Origin: Limanda limanda
Lineage: Eukaryota; Chordata; Actinopteri; Pleuronectiformes; Pleuronectidae
NCBI RefSeq assembly: GCF_963576545.1
Contig: NC_083648.1
Location: 9,969,739 to 10,033,738 of the forward strand
Direction: 5' to 3'
Length of the DNA stretch: 64,000 bases
The notes beneath the pieces are model-generated. The model did no database searches. It was given only the letters and a program-made list of their open reading frames with translations, and was not told where the DNA came from. The position numbers were made by a program, and so were the translations under genes. Each line of letters opens with the position of its first letter. Positions within the stretch are counted from its first letter, which is position 1. Shown piece after piece: positions 39,871-51,490 of this stretch.

Positions 39871-42800
39871 GACTTAAAGAGGGTATAAACAACCTGTATT
39901 GAGAAACTGTCATGTATCACAATCTGAGGTGATGGGCACAGAAACCCTGGTTTCCCACCAAGCTCGACCGAGACACATGAATCAAGTCTGCGGGAGTCGG
40001 AGAGCATTCGGACAGATGATAAAACGTTTGATAATCAAGCTTTACTGAGAAGGATCCTGTGAAGAGCAAAAGCCTCAATACAAGAGGATGATGAATTTAT
40101 TGCATCAAATGCATCACTCATCAGAAAAAGGTGATAACCAGCTCAGGCTTCCGACCTGTCTTGATCTCATGCAGAGCAGGGAGAGTGTGTGCTGATAAAA
40201 GATTACGTGTACAAGAAATATGCCCTTCTGATCGGCCGGTCACTGCCAGTAGCCTGGGGAAATGTTAAAGTGCAGGATGTGGCGAAATTATGAATTTGAA
40301 AATACCCCGAACAAATGAAAAGGCTGAAGGTTGAATGTGAAGTAACTGTAAATGTGAGGAGCTAGAAAAAAGCCCATCAACAAATAGGGTCGCCGAGGGA
40401 ATGAAGGTGTTGGCAGACGAGTCAAGCCGAAGTCTTGTCTTATTTGTTGCCAGGTTCTCATAAATGGGGTCAGAGGAGGGCGGCCGAGGTTTAAATGAAA
40501 GACCGAGACATGCCAGAGCTTTTAAGGATGAGAAATAACAAGAATAAGCTTCTGGTCGAATCCACTTATTATCCATATCCAGGATCCAGAGTGTAATTTT
40601 CTGCATGTTAGCTTCCAGGTAATATGATTAGAAATCCAGTAGGCCAGGTACCTCTGATGCACAGGCTTTAAATTCATGGGGGTTACCTCTCCATATGACA
40701 TACTTTAATAATTTTAACCAATCTGCAAAAAAGTGTTTGGGTAGAAAAACATGTAAAAAATTCAAATACATTTAAATATCCAGGGAGCATATAATTTTGG
40801 TGGATTACTCTCCTACCGGTTCCTCTGCAGGTCAGTTCTCACGTTAGCTGTTGGTGCAGTACAATTTTCCTCATGTCAGGAGTGGATGAAGCTGGTAATA
40901 CTTATTCCTAATAATATTATAACACAATATAAGATAATATCTAGGTAATACTAGATTGGTCCCTGTGGCATCTGGCAAAACTTGTACCCTGAGAAAGTTC
41001 CTTAGTAGCTTTTTAAACACTATTTATTGGCTTTAGGTGCAATTGAGGTCAAATAGAAATGAGAAAAAGAGAAGGATCAGGCATCATCACTGAAAACGGT
41101 GGAAAAACATTAAAAAAACCTTCAACTCAGGAAATAAATTCAAATGGTTTTAATGAGAAGAAAAGATGAATTGAATGCTTTTTCTACAACAACCTCAGGA
41201 ACTTAAAACATTTCAATGGACACATTTGTGTCAAACAAAAGGAGGCAAAAAGGAGGATGTCTGTATTTTTCTTTCAATCTTCTCTTTAAATATTTCCTGA
41301 ATAAAAAATCAAATAGTCATACTGATTAAATGACATCGCTCTACATTCATTATGAAACAAATCCCCGCCGTGCTCTAGTAATTTTCATAGAGTCCATGAG
41401 ACAACATGTTTTTCAAATGCAATTTTGATTTATTTTTCACAGGATATGACATTCAGCTTTTTATCCTTTTATTAAATCAGGAGGATGAGGTTAACGACAG
41501 GCCTCTCTCATGCCTGCACCGAAAGCAATGCAGTACAGAGTGGGTGCTGCGGTGGAATTCATTAACTTTTTGGTGTACTATTATTAGTTGGGGCCAATTA
41601 TAGCGTTTATTCATCACACAGTCGAGTCAACACTGAGAGGCAGGACTTAGTACTTTGTGTTACAGATCTGTGCGTACGTGATGTGAAAGCACAGGGCGCT
41701 GAGATGAGACGGAGCACTGCATGTGGAAGCTCCGAGGGAGCAGAGAGAGAAAGTCACATGCTGGTGGAAAGGTCACGGCTTAGATTCAACAGGTAAACAG
41801 TCAATATGTTAGACTGAGGCGCATGTCGAGATACTTTTCATTAGGGAAGGTTCAAAGTTCTGGAATGTTGGTTGTCGTCTATAATGGAAACTTTAAAGAA
41901 ATAAAGAAAAATATAAACAAACCGAAAACGTAGCAGTATTTTATTTTTTTTCTGTTTGATTGTTTGCAGAAAGGGTCAGAAACAGTTCAGGGCTGCAGAG
42001 TAAACGTGACCTCATGAATGTCAGAAAATACTAAAGTTCTCTCTGTTGTGCATCCGGTGTTTACGGTAAGCCAATCGGATTTTGCCGTGATCTTAATCAG
42101 CTAATCGTGACGTTGCTTCCAAACTTGAAATCTGGTCTTCTCTCTCTCTAACTGTTAATTGTCCTTTCAGTGAAAATGAGACCTTCCTCTTCCCCATTAC
42201 ACTCTAGTGTCCACATCCGGTGTCCACTCATCTCATTCAGATGAACGTCCTCTAGATCCCATCAACCACCACTGTTGGGACCCACGTGATTCACTCTGAT
42301 ACGCACCACAAGGAACCTATGCACCAAATTAACTCAGTTATATCATATAACTGTCTTCACTTGTAAAATTGAAGTTTCTCCTGATCAAAATGTTGAATTG
42401 TTTTCTTTCTCCATTGAAACACTCAAACCAAACTGCGGAGTTTAGTCTGCACTCAAAACCACGAGGCAGTCGATCGTTACAGGGGAGAGTCACTCAACTA
42501 TAATTTGACGTTTTTTGGGAAAGTGTTAAGTGTTTGGAGAGCTGAACAACTCGACCATTTTCATTGTGGTCATAAGTATTTTCACATTTGTGAATCTCAA
42601 ATGGGCCCATTAAATTGAAGGTGAAGGCTATTCAGAGATCTCTCATTCTTTCTCAAGCAATCGTCAGTGAGGTTTTAAAATCCAGCCGTACGTCAGAAAA
42701 CAAAGAGCTTCATCAGGCTGAGTCGGGTCAGTCACACTAAATTACTCAGGTTGTTCTTAATCTGACAGGTGTTAGCCCGACTGTGCACACCCACTTTCAA

Positions 42801-43028
42801 TCATCACAACCTGACAGATGAAACACTTTCTGTTTGTGTCAGTTTTTAAAGTGACTTTTCTTGATGTCTTTAGGACAACTGACCTTTAGGGAGATGTGGG
42901 AAGAGAAGGTGGTAATAGCAGGATGACATGCACGGTTAGTTAAAAGTTCAGTTTTCAATACCATACAAATCAAAGAAAACTAAATCAACAGCATCCTCAA
43001 AACATACCTCTAAAAATGAAGGCTAACA
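39871..43028. other. Unannotated DNA upstream of crhr2
   Basis: No exon or repeat recognised. Regulatory elements for crhr2 might lie here, but none can be shown from this sequence alone. Confidence 0.5.
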
Positions 43029-43170
43029 AAATCAAATCAAATCAAAGTTTATTGTCACATGCACTAATGAAAGCGTCATTTGAGCAGTGAAATTCTTGGG
43101 ACATGGCAGGCAGCATCTACACAGTAGACGGGCTTTACAAAAATTTTAAAAAATAATTGACATACCGTAT
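43029..43170 (+). repeat. Dispersed repeat (AATCAAATCAAAGTTTATTGTCACATGCAC family)
   Basis: Begins with tandem AATCA units, then AAAGTTTATTGTCACATGCA, TGAGCAGTGAAATTCTTGGG and GGCAGGCAGCATCTACACAG. This opening is shared by an abundant fish repeat. The copy ends in an A/T-rich TATAACA-type short tandem (43165-43200). It lies about 1 kb upstream of crhr2. Confidence 0.65.
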
Positions 43171-43823
43171 AACATATAACATATAACGTATAACATATTA
43201 AAATATTAAAATGAAGCAGAAAAATATTAAAAAGAAGCCAACTCAATGAATAGACCTAGAGTATATTTTAGCTTCACTTCTGGATAGTGGAAGGAAGTGG
43301 AGGTGCTTCATCCATCTTTATAGAGTATACATGGGCTGTACAGGATGAATTAGATTAGTCTGATATATGCCTTGTCATAAAGATAAAGATAAAGATTCCA
43401 TGCGTCTGTTAAAATCTACAAGAAATGCAGCTGCTTACGATTTACATATCCTACAAATGCTACCCGGACATTTTGATCAGACAACTCTTACCCTCCCAAC
43501 ATAACGATTTTTTTAAATTCATGTTTATGCCTTGAAGAATCGGTGTAACCTTTGATACCGCACCCAGAGAAGTGAAATACAAAACATTAAATGTATTACA
43601 TTTTTTTGTCAATGCTTTGAACAACATCATCCCCATTTTGTTGGTGTTACACCTTGCACATGATCTGGTTCAGTACACGTGTAGGTCCGTGACCCCCTCT
43701 GACTTTGCCTCACGTCATAAACACACATGGCAGGTGCGTGGCAGGTGTGAACTGTGAGTGACGGAGCCTGAGATCCGGTCACTGGGGTTAGTGACACGTG
43801 GGTTGCTGCTGCTTTCTCACGAC

Positions 43824-43904
43824 GATGGATGAATGGATGAACGAATAGATGGGTGGATGAGTGGATGGATGAGTGGATGGATGGATGAGATGGATGGATG
43901 GATT
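43824..43904. repeat. (GGAT)n / GATG imperfect microsatellite
   Basis: Imperfect tetranucleotide array with units GATG, GGAT and scattered variants (GAAC, GAAT, GGGT). It lies about 200 bp upstream of the crhr2 start. Such GGAT tails commonly mark the end of a dispersed teleost repeat (compare 36213-36407), but no body of that repeat is evident here. Confidence 0.85.
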
Positions 43905-44097
43905 GAGCGGGTGCGCGGCTCTGATTGGTCGGACACACACGCTCTCCCAGCAGGCGCGCTTGGCTCTCTGCTCGTGTCATTTGCTCTGATTCACTGGTGA
44001 ACACCGCGCTCTGCTCATCGCCTCCCGGACTGGGAATTAACCAGTTGGTATTATTATTATTATTATTATTATTAGTGGTGTTATGTCGACTGGCGCC
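43900..44097 (+). promoter_or_regulatory. crhr2: crhr2 promoter-proximal / 5' UTR region
   Basis: This segment is clearly richer in G+C and in CpG (gcgggtgcgcgg, caggcgcgc, caccgcgctc) than the surrounding DNA. An inverted CCAAT box (GATTGGTC) lies at 43923-43930. No TATA box at a suitable place is obvious. The transcription start cannot be fixed from sequence alone. The triplet array at 44049-44074 probably lies in the 5' UTR. Confidence 0.5.
44049..44074 (+). repeat. (TAT)n triplet microsatellite just upstream of crhr2 ATG
   Basis: A run of about eight and a half TAT/TTA triplets ends 23 bases before the chosen start codon. It probably lies in the transcribed leader. Every TTA read on the opposite strand is TAA, and no upstream ATG lies within the array. 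Confidence 0.9.
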
Positions 44098-44218
44098 ATG
44101 GACGCGACCATCTACCAGATCATCTTCGGGGAGCTCGGGGACCTGAACTGTAGTTTGATGGAAGCCTTCCAGGACACTTTTTTGGAAAACGCTTCATTGT
44201 CATTGCTGAGCACTGATG
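44098..44218 (+). CDS. crhr2: Corticotropin-releasing hormone receptor 2, coding exon 1 (partial gene)
   Basis: First coding exon of a class B GPCR that binds CRH/urocortin peptides and normally signals through Gs and cAMP at the plasma membrane. The 40 codons begin MDATIYQ and contain an N-C-S and an N-A-S glycosylation sequon. The Cys in N-C-S would be the first of the six conserved extracellular-domain cysteines. The Met-Asp-Ala start followed by a nearby N-C-S-L matches the layout of vertebrate CRHR2 rather than CRHR1. I chose the ATG at 44098 because its context (gccATGg) is strong and it matches the family N-terminus. An in-frame ATG at 44083 has a weak context and would add five residues. 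The exon ends at 44218 with donor GTAAGA, phase 1. No convincing cleavable signal peptide is visible, as in the CRHR2 alpha-type N-terminus. Family: high confidence; paralogue (crhr2 over crhr1): good confidence. Confidence 0.85.
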
Positions 44219-44331
44219 GTAAGAATAGGATTTCCTTCCACCTTCTCTTTTTTTTTCATGCACAATACTGAGATGTGTTTTAAATGCGTCTTGGAAAAGG
44301 AAACATTTGCGCGTCTTTTTTTATTTCTAAG
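44219..44331 (+). other. crhr2: crhr2 intron 1 (113 bp)
   Basis: Short GT-AG intron. The donor is GTAAGA at 44219, and the acceptor is a T-rich tract followed by TTTCTAAG ending at 44331. Reading frames on both sides match only when this segment is removed, and the joined codon is Gly. Small introns of about 100 bp are typical of compact fish genes. Confidence 0.85.
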
Positions 44332-44451
44332 GTTTTTATTGCAACGCCACCACCGATGAGATTGGGACGTGCTGGCCGCGGACCAGCACCGGCAGGATCG
44401 TGGAGAGACCCTGTCCTGAGTACATCAACGGGGTGAAGTACAACACAACCA
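44332..44451 (+). CDS. crhr2: Corticotropin-releasing hormone receptor 2, coding exon 2 (partial gene)
   Basis: Second coding exon, 120 nt. It joins exon 1 in phase 1 (G|GT, Gly) after a TTTCTAAG acceptor and ends at a GTAAGA donor, again phase 1. It encodes the hormone-receptor domain core: YCN, then EIGTCWPR, then ERPCPEY, then NGVKYNTT. The IGTCWPR and RPCP motifs are diagnostic for CRH receptors. E-RPCPEY-NGVKYNTT is closer to CRHR2 than to CRHR1, which usually has F/Y-GV-YNTT. Three conserved cysteines and two glycosylation sequons (NAT, NTT) lie here. With exon 1, four of the six disulphide cysteines are present. The remaining two, and all seven membrane helices, must be encoded downstream. 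No frame break is seen. Confidence 0.92.
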
Positions 44452-44651
44452 GTAAGACCTGTGCTAAAGTTCCTCAACATGCATGTGCTTGGAAGAAAAG
44501 GGTTCTCTTTACAATTTTGTTTCATTCTGGTCGTCTGCTCTGATTGAAAAACAATTATTTGTTTGCAATATTGAAAGATATTCATATATATCAGATAAAG
44601 GTCAAATAACGATTTTAGATCAGAGTCAAGTAAGCAAACTAGTATCTTAAA

Positions 44652-45047
44652 GGGATAGTTCACCCCAAAATGAAAATCCACTCAGTTATCTGCTCACCAC
44701 TTCGCTGATGGAGGGGTGGGTGAAGTGTTTGAGTCCACAAAACACATTTGGAGTTTCAGTGGTAGACAGCGTTGCAGCCAAATCCAATACAATTGAAGTA
44801 ACTGGCGATCACTTCTTAAAATGTAAAAAAAAAAAAACGACACAAAGAAACCATTAAATTCCTCCATACTGCTCCTGTGGTGTGATCCAAGTGTTCATAA
44901 GCCCAGTGTTCATATTCGACTTGAAACGGTGTTAATTAATTAACACAGTTCTTTGCCTAAAATGTGAACATTTTGTCAAAAAACAAGATGTAAATGACCT
45001 TGTTTGGAGTCAAATTTTTCATTTTTCATTTTTGGGTGAACTATCAC
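44652..45047. mobile_element. Non-autonomous DNA transposon (MITE) with terminal inverted repeats
   Basis: Starts GGGATAGTTCACCC followed by AAAATGAAAA. Ends with the inverse TTTTCATTTTTGGGTGAAC then TATCAC. This terminal signature is shared by an abundant teleost MITE group. The 396-bp interior has no open frame of note and includes a 14-bp A run near 44825. It sits 200 bp into crhr2 intron 2. A clear target duplication was not resolved because flanks and ends are T/A-rich. Confidence 0.82.
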
Positions 45048-45985
45048 TTTATTGATCGCACATTTCCAACTTGAATTTTCACTTGGATGTGGCATGATAT
45101 GCTTGAACTTGATCTCCCCTCTGTGCAGATGTAGAGCACGGTGACAGTAAACCTCAATCACCATCACTCCTCCGGTCAGTGGAACAGCTGCATCAGTGCT
45201 CCCCTGTGTGCTGTCCACACAATGTTTAAAATGCAAATGGACTTAAAACCATAGAAATTCTCAGCTGGAGTTTTTGATATTCGAGCGTTATTATAATTGA
45301 TAATAATATAGATAACTTGGAGAATGTGACATAGTTTGTAATATGTGGAGAGAAATAACCTAATCACCATGAAATCAACATTTATTCAGGTCAAACACCA
45401 TCAGAGATGCAAAGTTCTTCACGGACAAAAACCCTGAAATACTAGAATGCATTTCTGTGTTTAGTTTTTGGCTCAACACCGTAACAGTCAACCATGAAAC
45501 ACCATTTCCTGCTCACGTAATCTTCTGCAGAGTTGGGTTTACAAGGTCTCCCTCCCCCATCAGTGATGTTCTGCTCAATCTAGCTTCACCTTAACTACAC
45601 CTGGCCTCATAGAGCTTAACTGCACATCGATCTGCAGCCAAAAGCCACTGGAGCTGCAACAACACTACATCTGACTTCCACAGGAGATAACTGGCCTGTT
45701 TGAATCTGTCGGGGTTTGAGAGACTGAGGATCGACCTGCAGCATTTGTTGAAGAAAGAGTATAAAAGCGACACTGTCAGGTTATGTAACTCTGGTGTTAA
45801 TCATCCGTCTGATGAAGCTGTTGAAACGCTCATGAATGTAAAAAGCACTATCGATGTAGCAAAGCATCACAAAATCACTCCTGTGAAGCGCGAGAGTGTC
45901 CGGGTCCAGATAGCGGTGTGAGTTCCTGAGGCTGTTATCTCTGTAATGGGCTCAGGTGCAGTGTCATTATCCTGCAATGGCCCAC

Positions 45986-46070
<85 letters not shown>

Positions 46071-47828
46071 CCGCCTTACCTCTTAAACCACTGATTTACC
46101 TTTTGCTCCTTTTACCTTTTGTCCGGAGACGTCTGGCAGTTTTGTGCACTCTGTGTGAAGAGCGCCGCCATTTGCCAGGACGGTAAACGTCAACACCTTC
46201 CCTAACGTGCTCCTCTGCTTGTTGACACACCTGTGGATCAATACATCTCTGACAGGCGATATGGATCAGACAATATCATGAGAGTGAATAATTCTGTACG
46301 ATCAATCTTCCTGCTCAGGTATTAGGTGTGTGAGATCCACGCGGGTGTAATGACATTTTGTGGGCGCAGAAGGTTATGATATACATGCACATGGATTTAT
46401 ATTTCTCCTGGTACCTGTCGCTGTTTTATTGGATCAAAGAGGAAAAGCTTGAAAATCAATTCAGAAAATTAAGTTACATTATTCGACAGATCGCAGTTGT
46501 GTGGTGGAATTAAACAGGTAACTGAGTTGTTTGGTTCCCTTTGCGTCGGTGATTACAGGAATCTGTGTTTGCAGCAGTAGATTATACAGCAGGCGTTATC
46601 GACACAGTTTTTCGAAGCAGACGCTGTTCGGGGCCGAACCTAGAAAAATATTGTTTTCCTTATCTAGTGCGAGTGTGAACAGACTCATGAAAACAAGGGA
46701 AATGGCCTCGACCCAGACAATGATCTCTGCCAAGGAGGCTGGTCACTGACGGCAAAAAATCTCCCAAGTCCAGAAAGCGTCGTCACAGAACTTTGTCCTG
46801 ATTGGCAGGAAACATTAATCAACTTTTACCGGTTTTGACGCTATTGTGCAATGTCCGGAAATACTTTTGGTGTTTGTCAGACAAGCAAAAACGTCATTCC
46901 AAGAGAGCATTAAGCGGAGAGGTGTTGGCGAGGAAATCCTGCTGCTCTCATGAAGATTGGAACCGATAAGTGTGTCCTCGTGATGCCAACTTTCAGTGAA
47001 TCTAAACCTGTGTGCCTCATTTGCAAATAAATGCCCGCCCCTTGCCAAGGAATACACCATTGTACGAGGCAGGCAACTTGGAAAGAGTAATACCCAGATC
47101 AGTCGGAGGCCCGTGGCAGAATAATTACCTGCTTCCATGCCAGCGGGATTATTAATTGAAAGGGGGGAAGGGGGGGGAGCAATTGCATCTCTTCAGGCTG
47201 TGTGCTCAACAAACATTTCCAGCAATTTCACTTGCTGAGCATTTTAAGGATAATCAATGGGGCACAATGAGGTTCCCGTGATGAGTTCAAGTGAGCTCAA
47301 CACATTTCCCTCCATATCCAGTGCACTGGCTCAGTTTTTCCATTTTTGTCATTCGTCTTGATACAGAGGATTTGAAAGAATAGATTTTTTTTCTTAATTT
47401 CGCTGGAGAGTAGGACTGATGGTGACATTGTATTTGCAAACCTTTGAGGAGCCATAAAAAAATATATAAAACTTTCCTTAGAAAATTTCAACCTAATAGT
47501 CACAGATGGCGCTCTAGTCCTGTTCTGCAATAACAAGGGTCTATTGGGAAAGATTAAGGACGCTGCTCCCAAAACTTCTTTCACCAAAGTGTTCTGTGCT
47601 CCAAACTGAGTGGGGATCCAAAGAGGTTATTCACAAAACAATGGAGATAATAAACAGCATCAGAGGGAATTCAAGAAGGCAGCATTGTCTGTTCTGCTGG
47701 AATCTAAAGCTTTTCACAATAACCTATCACAACACAACGACTGGCTGAGTAAGAGAAAAACACAAAGGGTGCTTTGTGGAATCAGAGGCAAGCTCCAGTC
47801 AACTGCTCCGTTCTATTATTGGCAAATT
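45048..47828. other. Intronic DNA, first part of presumed crhr2 intron 2
   Basis: Holds the AC array at 45989-46066 and a G-rich run at 47161-47178. No crhr2 exon found. Confidence 0.5.
45989..46066. repeat. (AC)n microsatellite in crhr2 intron 2
   Basis: Uninterrupted AC dinucleotides, 78 bp, about 1.5 kb after crhr2 exon 2. It would make a polymorphic marker for the locus. Confidence 0.97.
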
Positions 47829-48175
47829 GAGCTGTTTTCAGACATGTCCTCCAGAGGGACTCCGGAGAATTGGGTCCAGACTTTCTCCAAAGATTGCCCG
47901 TCATACATGAATGAAGCAGCGGGAGGTTCTCCGCTCAGATGCGTTCACAACAGCAACAAATCCCCCCGGGGGGATTCAGGTGAAGGGTGGTGCAGAGGGC
48001 GGAGGCAGGAAGCAACGTATTCATTCCGCTGCGGAGATCATGTGTTTGTGTTCACAGCACCTCGACACTCCATCATAATAAATTCTCTTGACATCTTGGT
48101 TTGTGTCTAATAGGTGTGTGGCTCCGTGCTTTCATCCAGATAGTCTGGAGTTCAGTGCAGGTCTGAAAGCAGCTT
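47829..48175. mobile_element. MITE-like element with 15-bp terminal inverted repeats
   Basis: Opens with AGCTGTTTTCAGACA (47830-47844) and closes with GGTCTGAAAGCAGCT (48160-48174), inverted matches at 13 of 15 positions. Interior words CTCCAGAGGGACTCCGGAGA and TCTCCGCTCAGATGCGTTCA are typical of the same group as 28089-28406. A perfect 18-bp palindrome of C6G6 core lies at 47959-47976. The 166-codon open frame starting at 47610 runs through this element and is not considered a gene. Confidence 0.6.
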
Positions 48176-51100
48176 TAGAACCGGTCTGCTTTTTATTATT
48201 TGTTGATGATCACGGTTTTATTCTTGCAATGTTGACATTATTACAAGTACATGCAAGGAGGTTGGTGTGGATGGATGATTTAGACACAACCCAGGATTTT
48301 ACTGCGGGAAACTGCTGTTTGTTTCCTGTTCCAAACAAATTGATGGCGTTGTTTCTTTAAACCACGATGGTGGTCGTCCTATAGCCTGAACTACCTGTTT
48401 GTCATATTAACCATGATGACAAAGTCTCCTTGCAACCTGTTTCCTCTCCTGTTGCCTGTTAGAGAAGAGAATAGAGAGGATTTAACAGCTTCTGCACTTT
48501 GCAGTCACATAACAACTGTGTTTTACAGCCCGTTTCACACATCCACTACAGTGTCTTGGAAGCTATTTTTGTCCTCAAGTCCAATTTTAGCTGAGGATAA
48601 CACACTTGTTGATCATGGGTTTCTGTATCAGAGCCACTGTGGCAGATTGGATTGGTTTAGTTGTGATCAAATTAATCACACAGGGATTTAATGGGACTGT
48701 GAGACATTGGTGTAGGAAGTTGTTTAATGTGCTTTTGTTCACGTGAAAGATCATTAGAGTTGATGTTGATAATGGCATCAATGCATATGAGTATGGGATC
48801 TTTTTAGACAGGGTTGATGGCACTGTATGACGTGTGTACAGATATAACATGAAACAATACTTCATCAAAATGTCGGCAAATTACTAGAAACATGTTATGT
48901 ATTTAGTTGACTTATGTACTTACACTATTTGTTCGTCTCTGCTGTAACTTCCAGGGCAAACGATTAAGGAAGAACGATCTTCTATCCAGTCGGTTGTTTT
49001 TTCCTTCCACCCTCTCTCACTGGATCCCGGAGATTCATTGATTTTTACTCCCAAACGTGAATAAAACTTTAATACAAAACCTAATACAAGACAACTCCCC
49101 TGATCCCACGTTGCTTCACCTCATCAAACCAGGTCTTTTGTCGTTGTTTTGATTGAGAGACCCCCCCGGTGGCAGGAGTTACATATTGTACGTTGAATCA
49201 TCGTCTGCTTTTTTCTGAATGTGCACATTAAAGGATTACAAAACGGGTTCAACAGTTCAGAATCTGCTCTGTCCTAGAAGCAATAAGGACACCGTGCAGA
49301 CCGCGGCCATGCACAGGATTTACTGACTGGATAAAACCCATGTTACTGTTGTCAACGTAGATTCAGTGAGGGGGCGGAGTTGTTAAAGAGACCTTACAAA
49401 AGGGCACCGCAGCAGTGTTGATGAACTTCTTTTTAATTTGGTCCCCACGCAGGTCACGAGCTCGGGGCTCTGTCCTTTGGGCCGTCACTGCTCCTCATTG
49501 TGACAGCCCTCCAGGGCGTCTCTCACCGGGGCGGCTGTTTGGACTTGTTCCCAGACGTTATGCTTTCTGTTTAACAAACGGCTATGAAGTTGGAATCGAT
49601 TATATCATTTGTTATTTTGTGACGTGTCCCATCATCACTAACTATCTGCTCTGGTTTAGGTAAATGACTGATGTTCCCAGACTCCTGTTTCTCTGTGGTG
49701 GGTTTTGCACCTGGTAGCGTTTGTAAAATTAACTCAATATTTGATGGAGGCCACTGTGTATGTGTAGGTTTTCTGTCATGTACATCCCGCAGCATCACAA
49801 CGGTGTATACTGCCAGTAGATCTCCACATTGGAAATACCAAGGGAAAATCAGGACGAGACATGACAAGATGTTCCAGTCAAATTTAAAGCAGATCCAGTG
49901 TATTAAACACACTGTATCAGGATTAATACATGAGCTGGGGTAATATATTATTTAGAGTGGAAGCGTATTATTATTTTCTAGTTAATCACAGCAGAGAAGC
50001 ACCACTTGAATCCCGGGATGCTGCATATTTGCACGACCAAGTGACAATGGTTCCCGGTGTGATTGTCTCGATCCGTCTGGGTCACATTAGCAGCAAACAT
50101 CTGCAGCCACAGACGAATGAAATTTTCAAATCAGAAAATGGGTCGCACTAAGAATAGAAACAGGCCCTGACACCACACAAGCAGGTGTTAATTAAAACAC
50201 TACAACCATAAAGGGAGTCTGAAGTAGAAGTAATACTTGCCATTTTGCAAAAATTAAGCTTAGAGGAACGTGTGGTCCCTTTCTTACGTGTCTTGCTTTG
50301 GCCACATACTGTCTGCGTCTGACCCGTAGGACTAACAATAGTTTCTCTTCCATTTCCCTCCTCGGGTTCGGAGCAGCACATTTAATGCACAGGCTTGCAT
50401 ATTAGAAACGAATGTCCCAGGATGGCTGCCCGATGTTGTATTTTAAGAACCAGCCCGTGTGCTTTGTATTCACAGTCTTAACCCGGGAGGAAGCAAAGAG
50501 CGTATCTCGTGCAACCTCGTAGGTTTTCTGTAACATTTAAAAAAACCCACCTGAAGTTTACTGTCAGCTAAACGTTGAAATTCTCGTGCAAAAACCTGAG
50601 ATTTCAGCGGCTTAACAGGCCTGTGCAGGTGAGGGGCTATAAATTCCTTCCCTTTTCCTTCAAGCATATATAAATATTAATGTGTGCGCAGAGTGGCTTA
50701 AGAGGTTTATGCATTTTTAAACCCTCCACTGTCCCTTTTTTGTGTATTTATTCAGTTCTCTGGTTTACATGAAATGCTCATCACCGCAGTTGGGGCAGAG
50801 TTATTAAACATGGCTTGAAAGTCACTTATTGTTCCCCGCTTTGTCACCACCACCCGACGTGCTTCCTGTCCAGCCTCGGGCGAGACACCATGTTCACAGC
50901 AGTATAGAAGAATGATATCAACGCTGAAGAATCGTTTTTTTTTGCAAATTCTAGCCACATCATGGTGACCTGTACGGTTTCCCTGTTATTACTCCCAGAG
51001 CAGGCAACTGTAATTATTCAGTCCACCCTGCCTCCCTCTACGATAAACTCCCCTCGCCTCTTTGTTTGTGCGTTCATGGCACAGAGGACGCATCCTGCCA

Positions 51101-51385
51101 GCAAGTCCGGATACACAACAGAACTTTATTGACTCTCTTATCAGGATTAATAAAGTCCAAGACATAATATGAGCGGTGAGATGAGTATCGCGTACGGAGA
51201 CGTGAGGGGAGCGGCTGCCGTGTTTGCGTGTCGGGAATACACCTTCAACGCTGAATTTCAAATCAGAGATGAGTCCGTGCGAGTGCACCTCATCTTTCAC
51301 AGGCAAACAGGAGAATAAACAGAGGAAGAACACAGTGTTTTTCCTTATGTGTGAAAACGCCTCCGTTTGAAAACAACTTTGAATT
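48176..51385. other. Intronic DNA
   Basis: GACCCCCCCGGTGGCAGGAG near 49162 resembles the CCCCCTGGTGGC box at 28839 but lacks the full motif. Nothing else recognised. Confidence 0.45.
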
Positions 51386-51490
51386 CATCCGTCCGTTATC
51401 TATACTGCTTGTACTTTAAAGGTCGTGGGGGGCTCGAGTCAATCCCAGCTGACACTGTGCGGAAGGCGGGTTACATCCTGCCAGTCACAT
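51386..51490. repeat. Partial copy of the 16668-16835 repeat family
   Basis: Contains CCGTTATCTATACTGCTTGT, GGTCGTGGGGGGCTCGAG, CAATCCCAGCTGACACTG, GCGGAAGGCGGGTTACATCC and GCCAGTCACAT. These are the same blocks in the same order as the copy near 16.7 kb. It is truncated after about 105 bp. Confidence 0.75.

Noticed and set aside
42060..42300. Acceptor-like tract TTAATTGTCCTTTCAG, considered as an upstream crhr2 exon border
   Set aside because: No frame that could join exon 1 and no matching donor. Splice-like words are common by chance.
47610..48110. 166-codon open frame
   Set aside because: It runs through a TIR-flanked MITE-like element, shows no family motif and lacks promoter or splice context.
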